The notes beneath the pieces are model-generated. The model was not told the origin of the DNA, did not search any database, and saw only the letters and a list, made by a program, of their open reading frames with translations. 23,954 nucleotides of DNA from Leptolyngbya sp. SIO4C5 (GTDB taxonomy: Bacteria; Cyanobacteriota; Cyanobacteriia; Phormidesmidales; Phormidesmidaceae): assembly GCA_010671965.1 (NCBI GenBank), contig JAAHIC010000012.1:1-23954 (forward strand), in the 5' to 3' direction. Below, in pieces: positions 1 to 7,701 of the stretch (positions within the stretch are counted from its first letter, which is position 1; each line of letters opens with the position of its first letter). The position numbers and the translations under genes were made by a program.

Positions 1-1883
1 TCCTCCAGGACATTCACTTCGAGCAGGTCTATTTCTTTTCCCATGATGCGCCACCCATTCCGCAAGATTATGGCGACAAGCCTATGCGGTCAGTACCCAC
101 TTATGGAGTACTCTCACGGTTTTTGCGAGTGCGGTTTCAGCATCAGAATTTTCTGAACCCTGAAGATAATTTCTGGTTTTTCTTTGCCGGGCATGGCAAG
201 CGCTACGAAGGCTATGACTATTTGCTGCCGCTGGATGCTGACCCAGGCAATATTCCCGCTACCGCTCTGGCTATTCGCGAGGTAGGCGATCGTCTGCGAC
301 GCAGTGGGGCGGGAAACGTAATTTTGCTGCTGGATGCTTGCCGCGATGAGGATGACCGGGGCGGGCAGGGAATTGGGTTGGAGCGTCAGCAAGGGGTTGT
401 CACTATTTCCGCTTGTAGTCCTAGTGAACTGTCTTACGAAATTGATGACCTACGGCAGGGCGCTTTTACCCATACCTTGCTGGAGGGCTTAAAGATTCAA
501 GGTCAGGGCAACTGTGCTACGGTCGATCGACTGGATCAATATCTCCACTATCGAGTTCCGGCCCTGAATCAGCAGCATGGTAAGCCTAAGCAGCATCCGT
601 ACACCGTAGCGGAACCGGTACAAAAGCGTCATTTGATTTTGCTGCCCGAACTGGCCGAACCCGCTGATCTGCTGACACTCAAAAATGATGCGTTAGAGGC
701 AGAAGCACAAGGAGATTGGCAGGAAGCGCGACATCTATGGCTGCGGGTTCTGGCAATCTCCCCCGACGCCCAAACCGTTCAGGCCATTGAGCGGATTGCC
801 GTGCGATCGCGTGGTCTTGGACAGACTACTATAGACCCCAGCCCACCGCTCTCAGCGACACGGTCTATTGCTCCAGAAAACATTCAGACCGAGCCCGGTT
901 CGGCTGTGCCTCAGAGACCTGAGATAGAAATTCCATCGAAACCTTCTGTTTCTCCTACTGAACCACAGTCAAAAAATATTTTTACCTTTGATGTGGTGAC
1001 CATAACGGGGGTTGAAAAAGCCGGATTTTTGGGGCTCGGACAGCCTAAAGTTCTAACAACCAGTGTTCGCAAACAAGCTGAGTATCGTCGCGAGGATCTT
1101 GGTAACGGGATCACTTTGGATATGGTGCTGATTTCAGGCGATAGTTTTTTGATGGGATCGCCTGAGCACGAAGAAAGACGACGGGACAGTGAAGGCCCGC
1201 AGCATGAGGTCACGGTACCCACTTTCTGGATGGGAAAATATCCAGTGACCCAGGCCCAGTGGCAGGCAGTTGCTGCTTTCCCAAAAGTTGAACGCGACCT
1301 TGAGACCAATCCGTCACAGTTCAAAGGTGATGATCGCCCAGTTGAACAAGTTAATTGGCATGAGGCTGTCGAGTTCTGTGCCCGACTGGCAAAGAAGAGC
1401 GGGCGCGACTACCGTCTACCGAGTGAAGCGGAATGGGAATATGCTTGCCGTGCTGGCACCACGACCCCTTTTGCCTTTGGCAAAACCATCACCACAGAGC
1501 TAGCCAATTATCGAGGAACCGATTTGACATACGAAGGCACAACCTATCCCGGTAAGTATGGAGATGGTCCTTTAGGCAGCTACCGACAAGAAACAACACC
1601 GGTCGGCAGCTTTCCAGCCAATGCCTTTGGCCTTTATGACATGCATGGAGACGTATGGGAATGGTGTCAGGATCATTGGCATGAAAGTTATGAAGAGGCT
1701 TCTGATGATGGCAGTGCTTGGATATCCTCTGGCGAGAGTAAATACCGGCTGGTGCGCGGTGGGTCGTGGTACCACGACCCTGGGAACTGTCGTTCGGCGG
1801 GTCGGAACGGGATCATCTCGGCCTACAGGGGCAGCGTCATCAGTTTTCGTGTTGTCTGCTCCTCGGCGTGGACTCTTCAATAG
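1..1883 (+). CDS. Caspase (peptidase C14) fused to FGE-sulfatase/C-type-lectin domain; probable DGR variable protein (5' partial)
   Basis: The reading frame is open from the first complete codon at position 3, so the gene starts before the window; the ATG at 84 lies inside the caspase fold (upstream residues read FEQVYFFSHDAPPIPQDYG). Caspase part: the likely catalytic His is in FFFAGHG (codon 192-194) and the likely Cys in LLLDACRDE (codon 339-341), followed by SPSELSYEIDDLRQGAFT. A low-complexity Pro/Ser/Thr-rich linker (about 800-970) follows. From about 1083 to the end is a formylglycine-generating-enzyme/C-type-lectin domain, with FLMGSPEHEE, FWMGKYPVTQAQW, YRLPSEAEWEYACRAG, FGLYDMHGDVWEW and VRGGSW. 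The C-terminal NCRSAGRNG...FRVVCSS matches the variable-repeat region of cyanobacterial DGR targets (family knowledge). The lectin fold probably displays a hypervariable ligand-binding surface and the caspase acts as effector; that coupling is inference. An avd gene follows 88 bp downstream. Confidence 0.9.
   Translation, partial: LQDIHFEQVYFFSHDAPPIPQDYGDKPMRSVPTYGVLSRFLRVRFQHQNFLNPEDNFWFFFAGHGKRYEGYDYLLPLDADPGNIPATALAIREVGDRLRRSGAGNVILLLDACRDEDDRGGQGIGLERQQGVVTISACSPSELSYEIDDLRQGAFTHTLLEGLKIQGQGNCATVDRLDQYLHYRVPALNQQHGKPKQHPYTVAEPVQKRHLILLPELAEPADLLTLKNDALEAEAQGDWQEARHLWLRVLAISPDAQTVQAIERIAVRSRGLGQTTIDPSPPLSATRSIAPENIQTEPGSAVPQRPEIEIPSKPSVSPTEPQSKNIFTFDVVTITGVEKAGFLGLGQPKVLTTSVRKQAEYRREDLGNGITLDMVLISGDSFLMGSPEHEERRRDSEGPQHEVTVPTFWMGKYPVTQAQWQAVAAFPKVERDLETNPSQFKGDDRPVEQVNWHEAVEFCARLAKKSGRDYRLPSEAEWEYACRAGTTTPFAFGKTITTELANYRGTDLTYEGTTYPGKYGDGPLGSYRQETTPVGSFPANAFGLYDMHGDVWEWCQDHWHESYEEASDDGSAWISSGESKYRLVRGGSWYHDPGNCRSAGRNGIISAYRGSVISFRVVCSSAWTLQ
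1752..1883 (+). repeat. Putative DGR variable repeat (VR) with 3' constant segment
   Basis: After the codons for VRGGSW, the codons TAC CAC GAC (1770-1778) stand where related variable proteins have Asn (AAC) codons. Further on, 1812-1817 reads ATC ATC, 1821-1826 GCC TAC, and 1830-1841 GGC AGC GTC ATC. This NNC bias is what adenine-specific mutagenesis of an AAC-rich template would give. From 1845 to the stop the codons (FRVVCSSAWTLQ) are not NNC-biased, which fits the constant initiation-of-mutagenic-homing segment at a VR 3' end. The assignment comes from codon pattern and family similarity; no matching template repeat was seen in the window. Confidence 0.72.
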
Positions 1884-1930
1884 CCCTTTTCTCTATAGTG
1901 CTTTTGTACTGTGCCCTAAATCCTTTTTCC

Positions 1931-1957
1931 TCGCGCGCAGCGCGAAAATTTAATTTT
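1931..1957. promoter_or_regulatory. GC hairpin plus AT palindrome downstream of the VR
   Basis: TCGCGC (1931-1936) and GCGCGA (1940-1945) form a perfect 6-bp stem around a GCA loop. It is followed directly by an AT inverted repeat, AAAATT-T-AATTTT (1945-1957). It lies 47 bp after the variable-protein stop and ends 14 bp before avd. Hairpins or cruciforms just downstream of the VR promote retrohoming in studied DGRs (established for the Bordetella phage). Assigning that role here is inference; it could also be a weak terminator or a dispersed palindrome. Confidence 0.4.
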
Positions 1958-1971
1958 GGGATTTTAGCGCC

Positions 1972-2310
1972 ATGCAAGATCTACCCATCATTCAGAAGAG
2001 CTACGATTTGGTGAAATGGTACGTGCCTATTCTCAATCGACTACCGCGCAGCCATCGATTCATGTTAGGAGATCGGATCATTACAGAACTCTATAATCTG
2101 TTGGACGGTTTGATTACCGCTCGCTATGAGCAGGAAAAATTAGCACGCTTACTAGCACTCAACAGTAAGCTCGATATTCTACGCCATCAAACGCGCCCGT
2201 TAAGTAGGAGAACGCAATCATTTATCAAGCACAGCAGTCTATTCATAAACAACCCCGGCCTAGGTAGCTTAGTAAGTCTGCCTGCACGATTGCCCGATCT
2301 TTCTAGCTAA
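1972..2310 (+). CDS. avd: DGR accessory variability determinant (Avd, four-helix bundle), C-terminally aberrant
   Basis: The N-terminal ~75 residues ([74 protein letters not shown], read consecutively) match the bAvd family of cyanobacterial DGRs. Avd is a small pentameric helical-bundle protein that binds the reverse transcriptase and template RNA during mutagenic retrohoming (family knowledge). After HQTR (about 2193) the family's fourth helix, normally LLLDF... ending near EIGxxLGGWIK, is absent. The frame instead runs through [16 protein letters not shown] and a Leu/Pro/Ser-rich tail unlike Avd. Neither of the other two frames on this strand clearly restores the family C-terminus. A deletion or recombination near 2190 is the simplest reading, so the product may be non-functional. 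The orientation and order (variable protein, then avd) are canonical, but no template repeat or reverse transcriptase follows. Confidence 0.78.
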   Translation: MQDLPIIQKSYDLVKWYVPILNRLPRSHRFMLGDRIITELYNLLDGLITARYEQEKLARLLALNSKLDILRHQTRPLSRRTQSFIKHSSLFINNPGLGSLVSLPARLPDLSS

Positions 2311-2328
2311 ATTTAAGTCATAAACACC

Positions 2329-2703
2329 ATGACAGAATCCTCCCCTGTTTGGGTTATCGCTGAAACCGAGCAAATCACCGAAGAGATTGAAATTGAAGGC
2401 AGGCGCGGCGGAGAAGATATTGGCGGCGGCTTTGGTCCGCCTAGAGAAGCCGTGGAAGCAGTGAGAAGGCTAGCAACCCGCAAGCGGGTGCCTTTAGATG
2501 CCCAGGCGCTGCGAACCCAAATGGACGGCCTAATGAGCGTTGTCGGCGATATGTTTCAGCAAGCCGAAGCCCAAACCGGCATGAAACTCGAAACCGTTGA
2601 ACTCTCAGTCGAGATCAATGCTGAAGGTCAGGTCAGCCTAGTGGGAAATGGTGGCAAACTCGGCAATACCGGCGGCATTACCCTGAAATTCACCCGCCCT
2701 TGA
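2329..2703 (+). CDS. Small protein resembling Trypco1 (trypsin-co-occurring domain 1; CU044_2847-like)
   Basis: A 124-residue cytoplasmic protein without signal peptide. The N-terminal beta segment (VWVIAETEQITEEIEIEG) leads to a Gly-rich stretch (GGEDIGGGFGPP), a helical middle, and a C-terminal sheet in which METVELSVEINAEG-type residues (MKLETVELSVEINAEGQVSL) and GGITLKFTRP resemble the (V)ELxVxLxAEGxxx...xLxVxL pattern of Trypco1 proteins. These small domains co-occur with proteases and caspases in bacterial conflict and signalling systems (family knowledge). It starts 18 bp after the avd frame and has the same orientation as the caspase-lectin gene, so it may belong to that effector cassette. 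The assignment is from pattern memory and is moderately sure; a function such as adaptor or substrate recognition would be inference. Confidence 0.6.
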   Translation: MTESSPVWVIAETEQITEEIEIEGRRGGEDIGGGFGPPREAVEAVRRLATRKRVPLDAQALRTQMDGLMSVVGDMFQQAEAQTGMKLETVELSVEINAEGQVSLVGNGGKLGNTGGITLKFTRP

Positions 2704-2797
2704 TACGACATTATTTTGCTGGCATGGCTAACTCTAAGGCCAGTTCAGTCGCTCGCTACCTGTCAATCTTCCTCACCCTCCTCATTTTCCCCATCTC

Positions 2798-5635
2798 CTA
2801 TCGCCCCTGCCGCCGCGAGAAGGGTTTACTTGTGGGGCCGTCAATCTGAACCCGCTGGGCCGGATTTTTGTGCGCGATGGGGAGAATCACCCGGCTGAGA
2901 ATTCTGCCATCGTCCAGCTTAAACAGGTTCAGCTCGCCCCCCATCTGCTGCATAATCGACTGGCAAATGGCAAAGTGCAAACCCGGCGGCTCCTCCAGCT
3001 TAGAAGGAGAAAGCAGGTCGTCAGGTCGCCCGGAATGGAGTTCTGCAATCAGAGCCTCATCAATAATGCCGCTGTCGGTAATTGCCACCTCAATCCAGTC
3101 ACGATTGTACAGGCGGCACCAAACATCGATTCTGCCGCCCACGGCTGAGCGATCGCAGGCCGCTGCCATCAGCTCATATAAAACAAACTCAATCTTTGGA
3201 ATGTCGCCGCCAATATTGAGATTATTTTCGTTATGGACTTTAGACCAGAGCTGCTGCCGCTGAATAGCGTTGCGCGCCCGTTCCATCAGGCGATTAAGCA
3301 AACTGGCCAGCGGCGTGGTTTCATACTCGCTGTGAAGCTGCCACTCTTCATGCTTCAAAATCGGGGCTATGGTCGTCAACAGCCCCCCTAACTGCCGCAA
3401 AACCTGCTGGTACTGCGGGCTAGAGGGCATATTTTTCTGTATGCTCAGTTCGTTTAGGCGGCGGACGCTGTGTTCCACCAGACGGTGAATCTCGCCAAAG
3501 CGTTTTTGCTTATACCAGTTGAGCGCCTCCAGCGATTCTCGCTGAGTCAGCAGCATTTCAACTAGGCCCAAATGGCGGCGCGACCAGGCGAGCTGATTGG
3601 TCAGCAGCGCCAGAGCATTGAGATGATATTCTGACCAGCGGCGATCGCTGTGATCCGCCAGCACCAGCACCGCATTGCAGGTATGCTCTGGAGCGGTTTT
3701 GAGCGCAATGACCAGCAATTTGCTGCCTGTGGGGGCACGCAACCACTGGCGCGTATTGTCAGGCAGGTCTTCCAAAGTCAGCGGCAGCAAGCCTTCTGTT
3801 TGTTGCGCCCAGTTGACAATGGCATCAGAAGCGACTGGGATAGTTTCCTGGATAACCAGCTCAAACGGCTTTTGCACAACGGCGCTGGTAATTCGGGCCG
3901 CAGGCTGCTCAGGCACCCAGCTAATCAGACCAATCAGGGGCACCCGCAACAGCTTAGCAATGTAGTCCAGCGTCCCCTGCTCTAGCTGATCGAGCTGAAA
4001 AGTTTGCTGCAGCGTCTTCAAGCCCCACTGCATCGTCTGATAAAGCTGAATTTGCTGACTCACCTGCCGCTGCAACTGCCACTGGTGCAAAATTAGGCCC
4101 ACCTGCTGGCTAACCACCTGCACAAGGGACTGATCGAGCTGGCTCCAGTGCCGCTCCCGGCTGCTGCTGACAATTAGCAGTCCTTCGGGGGCATGGCCGA
4201 TAGACACATTGCAAATAATCAGCGATCGCGCCTTCATCTCAACCAGAATAGGCTGCCAGGCCAGCAGCTTTAGCTCCTGCTCCAAGTCTTCAATACAAAT
4301 GGCTTCCCGGCTGCGCTCTAGCATTTGCCAGTCCACATCGCTGAGGGCGGGCCAGGGCGTATGGGCAAAGCGGGAAACCTGAGTGCGGCTGTAGTAGCAC
4401 AGCTCAAACCCGTCTAGCTCAGAGTTATACAGCAGCACGATCAGCTGGTCAGCCTGCAGGCGGGGGCAGAGTTCCTTGGCGCAGAGATCGAGGGTTTTGC
4501 GCCAGTCTTCTTGGTTGTGAATGCTGCGGGAAACAGTAGCTGTCAGGACCTGATTTGCTTTGACTTCCTCCACCTTTTCTTCCATTTCAGCCGTTGGCAT
4601 CCCTAGCCCCAAGAGCCGGGCAGCGGCCTGTAGATAGTTGCGCTCCGCTTCTGTCCAAATCCGGGCCTCCTCCCCTTCGACGGAAATAAACCCCAGCAGC
4701 TCAGATTGAAACCGAATCGGAGCGGCAATCAGCGATCGCGCTCTGAGCTGCTGCATCAGCAGGCTAGTGACGTTGGCGTTGAGGGAAGACTGAGCTTCCC
4801 CAATGATGGCGAGCTGATTTGCCTGAAGCAGCTGATAAAACCCTTTCACCTGGCTAACTGCTAGGCGAGAATCAGCCGGATGGCTGGTGGCAGTGTAGAC
4901 GGTGGGCCGAGTGCGATGATAGGCTACCCGATGCCAAAAAAATCTGCCGCACGGCTCAAACCAGTAAATATTGGTGCGCGAGGGAGCCACAAACTGATGG
5001 GTGATACGCACAACTGTCTGCAGCCGCTCCTCCAAATTGGTCAGCGGTTCTAGCGCCTCTAGCAGTTCAAGCAGGGGCTGATCGGGGCGTTTGACAAGCT
5101 GCTGCTGCTGGCTCTGCTGGTGTAGATAGAGGGCTTCGGCCAAGGCTCCTAGAACTAGAGCTAAAACCGCTCGCTCAGCGGAGGTGGGTGACATGCCCCA
5201 GTGCTCAGTTCCCAACAGCATGACGCCCAGACAGGTATGGCGGTAGCGAATCGGAAAGAGCAAAGTCCCCTGAATGTTTTGCTGCTCAGCGATGGCTGTC
5301 CAAGTCCCCGCCCTCGGTTCAAGCCGCAAGTCGGGTACAGCCAGCAGCCGCTGCTGAATCACAACCTGCTCCATCAGGTCGCCCGGATTGAGGGCAATTA
5401 CCTGGTGGGATAACCGCATCGGCATCGGCGCGCGGGTGCCCTGTCCGCGAAGCTGATGATTCACCCGGTCATAGAGGCCAATCCACAGCAGCGAATAGGC
5501 AAATTCTGAGCTGACAAATTCTAAAACAGCCTCGACTAACGGCTCTAACTCCTCCAGCTCGCGGAGGGTTTGCAGAATTCGTCCCAAAGCCACAACTTGT
5601 TTTTCAAATCTGGTTGGTGCCTTTGGCTGCCCCAT
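2798..5635 (-). CDS. Multi-GAF sensor protein with degenerate histidine-kinase-type ATPase domain
   Basis: A 945-residue soluble protein without signal peptide or membrane segments. Four GAF-like modules can be traced: about residues 30-172 (TLLFPIRYRHTCLGVMLLG), 200-345 (SLIAAPIRFQSELLGFISVEG), 378-520 (SLIICNVSIGHAPEGLLIVSS) and 545-690 (KLLVIALKTAPEHTCNAVLVL). A helical segment (695-800) precedes a C-terminal GHKL/HATPase-like fold (805-920) with EFVLYELMAAACDRSA in the N-box position, ITDSGI as G1 and GLHFAICQSIMQQMGGEL as G2. The N-box lacks the usual Asn, and the helical segment has no canonical SHELRTPL-type phospho-acceptor box. It may therefore be an inactive kinase-like sensor or use an atypical His (for example in GEIHRLVEHSVRRL). 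I see no bilin-binding Cys motif I can vouch for. It stands alone, convergent with the Trypco1-like gene, and no response regulator adjoins it. The family is recognised but the signal is unknown. Confidence 0.85.
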   Translation of the reverse strand: MGQPKAPTRFEKQVVALGRILQTLRELEELEPLVEAVLEFVSSEFAYSLLWIGLYDRVNHQLRGQGTRAPMPMRLSHQVIALNPGDLMEQVVIQQRLLAVPDLRLEPRAGTWTAIAEQQNIQGTLLFPIRYRHTCLGVMLLGTEHWGMSPTSAERAVLALVLGALAEALYLHQQSQQQQLVKRPDQPLLELLEALEPLTNLEERLQTVVRITHQFVAPSRTNIYWFEPCGRFFWHRVAYHRTRPTVYTATSHPADSRLAVSQVKGFYQLLQANQLAIIGEAQSSLNANVTSLLMQQLRARSLIAAPIRFQSELLGFISVEGEEARIWTEAERNYLQAAARLLGLGMPTAEMEEKVEEVKANQVLTATVSRSIHNQEDWRKTLDLCAKELCPRLQADQLIVLLYNSELDGFELCYYSRTQVSRFAHTPWPALSDVDWQMLERSREAICIEDLEQELKLLAWQPILVEMKARSLIICNVSIGHAPEGLLIVSSSRERHWSQLDQSLVQVVSQQVGLILHQWQLQRQVSQQIQLYQTMQWGLKTLQQTFQLDQLEQGTLDYIAKLLRVPLIGLISWVPEQPAARITSAVVQKPFELVIQETIPVASDAIVNWAQQTEGLLPLTLEDLPDNTRQWLRAPTGSKLLVIALKTAPEHTCNAVLVLADHSDRRWSEYHLNALALLTNQLAWSRRHLGLVEMLLTQRESLEALNWYKQKRFGEIHRLVEHSVRRLNELSIQKNMPSSPQYQQVLRQLGGLLTTIAPILKHEEWQLHSEYETTPLASLLNRLMERARNAIQRQQLWSKVHNENNLNIGGDIPKIEFVLYELMAAACDRSAVGGRIDVWCRLYNRDWIEVAITDSGIIDEALIAELHSGRPDDLLSPSKLEEPPGLHFAICQSIMQQMGGELNLFKLDDGRILSRVILPIAHKNPAQRVQIDGPTSKPFSRRQGR

Positions 5636-5950
5636 GCCTTATCGACTCCTTAACGGCCCAATTTTCCCCGCTCTTGACCCTGCCTAAACCTAGAAAAGTG
5701 CAGCTGCGCAGTTCTGAGTTTGCCTCTCTGCTGTTTGATAAATCGGGGAGCTGATTCTTATGCAGGTCTATCGACTTCAGTTTACTTGCTCACTCTGGGT
5801 CCTGCCTGCTTAATTTAATGCATCTAGCTTTTAAGGTTCAGTTCGCTGGCGATCGCTAAGATGAACTTTGCAGTGACAGAGGCTGTTGAATAGCAGAGCC
5901 GCTAGAAATCGACTAACCGCTATCTTGACAAAGATTTTGGGCAATAGTGC
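5636..5950. other. Intergenic region between divergent GAF-sensor gene and pyrD
   Basis: About 315 bp between divergently transcribed genes, so it should carry promoters for both. It contains one HIP1 palindrome near 5850 and a TTGACA hexamer (5925-5930) without a convincing -10 partner at normal spacing. No RNA gene or ORF with recognisable homology is visible. Confidence 0.5.
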
Positions 5951-5951
5951 C

Positions 5952-5957
5952 AAGGAG
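5952..5957 (+). promoter_or_regulatory. Shine-Dalgarno of pyrD (decides start)
   Basis: AAGGAG lies 7 nt before an in-frame TTG (5965) and 16 nt before the ATG at 5974. The GTG at 5947 would place it inside the coding sequence. The site therefore argues against 5947 and favours 5965, or the ATG at 5974. Confidence 0.55.
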
Positions 5958-5964
5958 AGATTTT

Positions 5965-7131
5965 TTGCAAGACATGTATACACGTTTGCTTCGCCCGCTT
6001 TTGTTTCGGCTGCCGGGGGCGAGTCCAGAATGGCTACATCAGCAAACCCTGCGGAGTTTAGCCTGGATGACCCAGCCGGGCGTGAACGAGGCGATCGCCG
6101 ATCAGCCTTCGGTCTATCAGGCTTGGCTGCAGCGCACCTACACGCTCAGCGATCCGCGACTGCAGCAGTCTCTCTGGGGCCTGCAATTTGCCAATCCGCT
6201 GGGGCTAGCGGCGGGCTTTGATAAAGACGGGGTGGGAGTGCGAGCTTGGACAGCCTTGGGCTTTGGCTTTGCCGAACTGGGTACCGTCACTTTTCATCCC
6301 CAGCCGGGTAATCCGCGTCCGCGTTTGTTCCGGCTGCCGGACGACCGGGCGGCGCTCAACCGTATGGGCTTTAATAATCTGGGCGCGGCGGCTCTAGCCG
6401 AGCGCCTGCAGCAGCTCCGCAGTCCCCAAGCCGTGCCGATTCCCATCGGCATCAATTTGGGCAAGTCTAAAATTACGCCACTCGATCAGGCGGCCAGCGA
6501 CTATCAGGAAAGCTTCAAGCTGCTGCAAAACTGGGGCGACTATTTTGTGGTCAACGTGTCTTCACCCAACACACCGGGGCTGCGATCGCTCCAGGCTGCT
6601 GACCAGCTCGCTGCCATCGTCGATGCCATCCAGCAGATTAACCAGAACCAAAAACCGCTGCTGGTGAAAATCTCGCCCGATCTTGACTGGGAGGCGATCG
6701 CGGCGATTGTCAACCTGGCTGTGGACTATCGGCTCGCGGGACTGATTGCGACCAATACCACCCTGGCCCGCACCGGCCTCAAGACTCGCATTGTGCAGCC
6801 TACCGGGCAGCCAGTAACCGCAGAGGCGGGGGGACTCAGCGGCGCACCCCTGCGATCGCGCTCTACTGAGGTCATTCGCTTTATCTGGCAGCAGACCCAG
6901 GGCCAGCTCCCGATTGTTGGGGTTGGCGGTGTGTTTACGGCGGCGGATGCTTGGGAAAAAATTACTGCCGGGGCCTCTCTTGTCCAGGTCTATACGGGCT
7001 GGATCTATGAAGGGCCGGGCCTGATGCGACGCATTTCCCAGGGCTTGCTGCAAAAGCTAGCGGCTCATCAGCTCAACCATATTGCTGAAGCTGTGGGCTG
7101 GAGCCATCGGTCTGCTCAGTCTGTTTCCTAG
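5965..7131 (+). CDS. pyrD: Quinone-dependent dihydroorotate dehydrogenase (class 2)
   Basis: Catalyses oxidation of dihydroorotate to orotate with quinone as electron acceptor, the fourth step of de novo pyrimidine synthesis, at the membrane. The class 2 signature is complete: an N-terminal amphipathic extension ([15 protein letters not shown]), [13 protein letters not shown] (FMN site), [46 protein letters not shown] (the class 2 catalytic Ser), [26 protein letters not shown] and the C-terminal phosphate-binding [28 protein letters not shown]. At roughly 385 residues it is slightly long for the family, with an extended tail after QGLLQKL. The start is uncertain among GTG 5947, TTG 5965 and ATG 5974; the AAGGAG spacing favours 5965, while the family's usual N-terminus would also fit 5974. 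It is monocistronic here and converges on the cupin-like gene, sharing CTAG at the stops. Confidence 0.95.
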   Translation: MQDMYTRLLRPLLFRLPGASPEWLHQQTLRSLAWMTQPGVNEAIADQPSVYQAWLQRTYTLSDPRLQQSLWGLQFANPLGLAAGFDKDGVGVRAWTALGFGFAELGTVTFHPQPGNPRPRLFRLPDDRAALNRMGFNNLGAAALAERLQQLRSPQAVPIPIGINLGKSKITPLDQAASDYQESFKLLQNWGDYFVVNVSSPNTPGLRSLQAADQLAAIVDAIQQINQNQKPLLVKISPDLDWEAIAAIVNLAVDYRLAGLIATNTTLARTGLKTRIVQPTGQPVTAEAGGLSGAPLRSRSTEVIRFIWQQTQGQLPIVGVGGVFTAADAWEKITAGASLVQVYTGWIYEGPGLMRRISQGLLQKLAAHQLNHIAEAVGWSHRSAQSVS

Positions 7132-7616
7132 GCGGCCTGGAGATAGGGTTCTTCAAAACCGTGCTCTTGAGGGCGAAGACCGGAGCTGAGTAAGGCCCGC
7201 AGGCGCGGAATGTTGTGGGCGTTGTAGACGCGAAACTCATTCTGCAAAGTGGCCTGGGCGCTTCTCACGGCCTGGTTGATGACTAGAGAACCCTTGCGAT
7301 CGGAGACAGAGCGGTGGAAGGTGCCTGGCGGAATCCGCAGAATGGAGCGGTTAGCCTCTAGGCGCACCCGATGATAGGGATAGGCCCAGGCAAAGTTGAC
7401 TAAATCGAAGGTGCGGCCCCCGCTAACGGCCAGTAAGTTATCTTCCTGATGGGGATGGAGATAAAATTGCCAACTGCCCTCAGTGCTGTTGTGGGGACTG
7501 ACGGCGGGGCCATCGTGAAAGACGAGATCGCGGGCGTTGGAGCGGTCAATTGTAATGTCAAAAAAGCGAACGTTGGGCGTGTCCCGAAACTTGTTGAAGT
7601 CAATTAGCTCGAACAT
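7128..7616 (-). CDS. Cupin-like small protein (hypothetical)
   Basis: A 162-residue soluble protein starting at an ATG ([14 protein letters not shown]). The longer frame from 7685 begins with TTG and would overlap the putative control region, so it is not preferred. The pattern [25 protein letters not shown] ... [21 protein letters not shown] resembles the two cupin motifs, with His-rich metal-binding-type residues (H-P-H-x-E, then PPGTFH), as in RmlC/ectoine-synthase-like cupins. I cannot assign a reaction. It is divergent from a LysR-type regulator across ~116 bp, so it is the obvious candidate target of that regulator (inference from layout). Its stop codon overlaps the pyrD stop on the opposite strand. 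Confidence 0.72.
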   Translation of the reverse strand: MFELIDFNKFRDTPNVRFFDITIDRSNARDLVFHDGPAVSPHNSTEGSWQFYLHPHQEDNLLAVSGGRTFDLVNFAWAYPYHRVRLEANRSILRIPPGTFHRSVSDRKGSLVINQAVRSAQATLQNEFRVYNAHNIPRLRALLSSGLRPQEHGFEEPYLQAA

Positions 7617-7628
7617 GGGAGTCGAATG

Positions 7629-7665
7629 AGATAGATTAATGAGCGGCTTATTGACTAAGCTATCT
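7629..7665. promoter_or_regulatory. Inverted repeats in the cupin/LysR intergenic region
   Basis: AGATAG (7629-7634) and CTATCT (7660-7665) are complementary arms enclosing an imperfect dyad, AATGAG-CGG-CTTATT (7639-7653). The position just upstream of the cupin-like start (7616) suits an activation site or promoter element for a LysR-type regulator. This is sequence symmetry only. Confidence 0.35.
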
Positions 7666-7701
7666 TTACTCTTTATTAAAAACAAAACCCAGATCGAGTC
7701 G

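Noticed and set aside
1621..1953. Overlapping frames inside the caspase-lectin gene and its 3' end (also 1766-2014)
   Set aside because: They are alternative frames of the FGE/VR coding region, with no homology-like pattern and no ribosome binding site.
2200..2310. Possible DGR template repeat after avd, prompted by AAACAACCCCGG near 2247-2258
   Set aside because: The surrounding sequence does not match the constant part of the VR (1845-1883), and the stretch is too short to be a template.
2716..2898. Small plus-strand frame overlapping the 3' end of the GAF-sensor gene
   Set aside because: Low-complexity Ser/Pro content, no start context, and mostly antisense to a well-supported gene.
5925..5953. 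TTGACA as -35 box of a pyrD promoter
   Set aside because: No acceptable -10 hexamer at 16-18 bp spacing; the bases there read TGCCAA and overlap the ribosome binding site.
7617..7685. Longer N-terminus of the cupin-like protein from 7685
   Set aside because: It would start at TTG, adds residues of low complexity, and covers the dyad-bearing control region; the ATG at 7616 is better.
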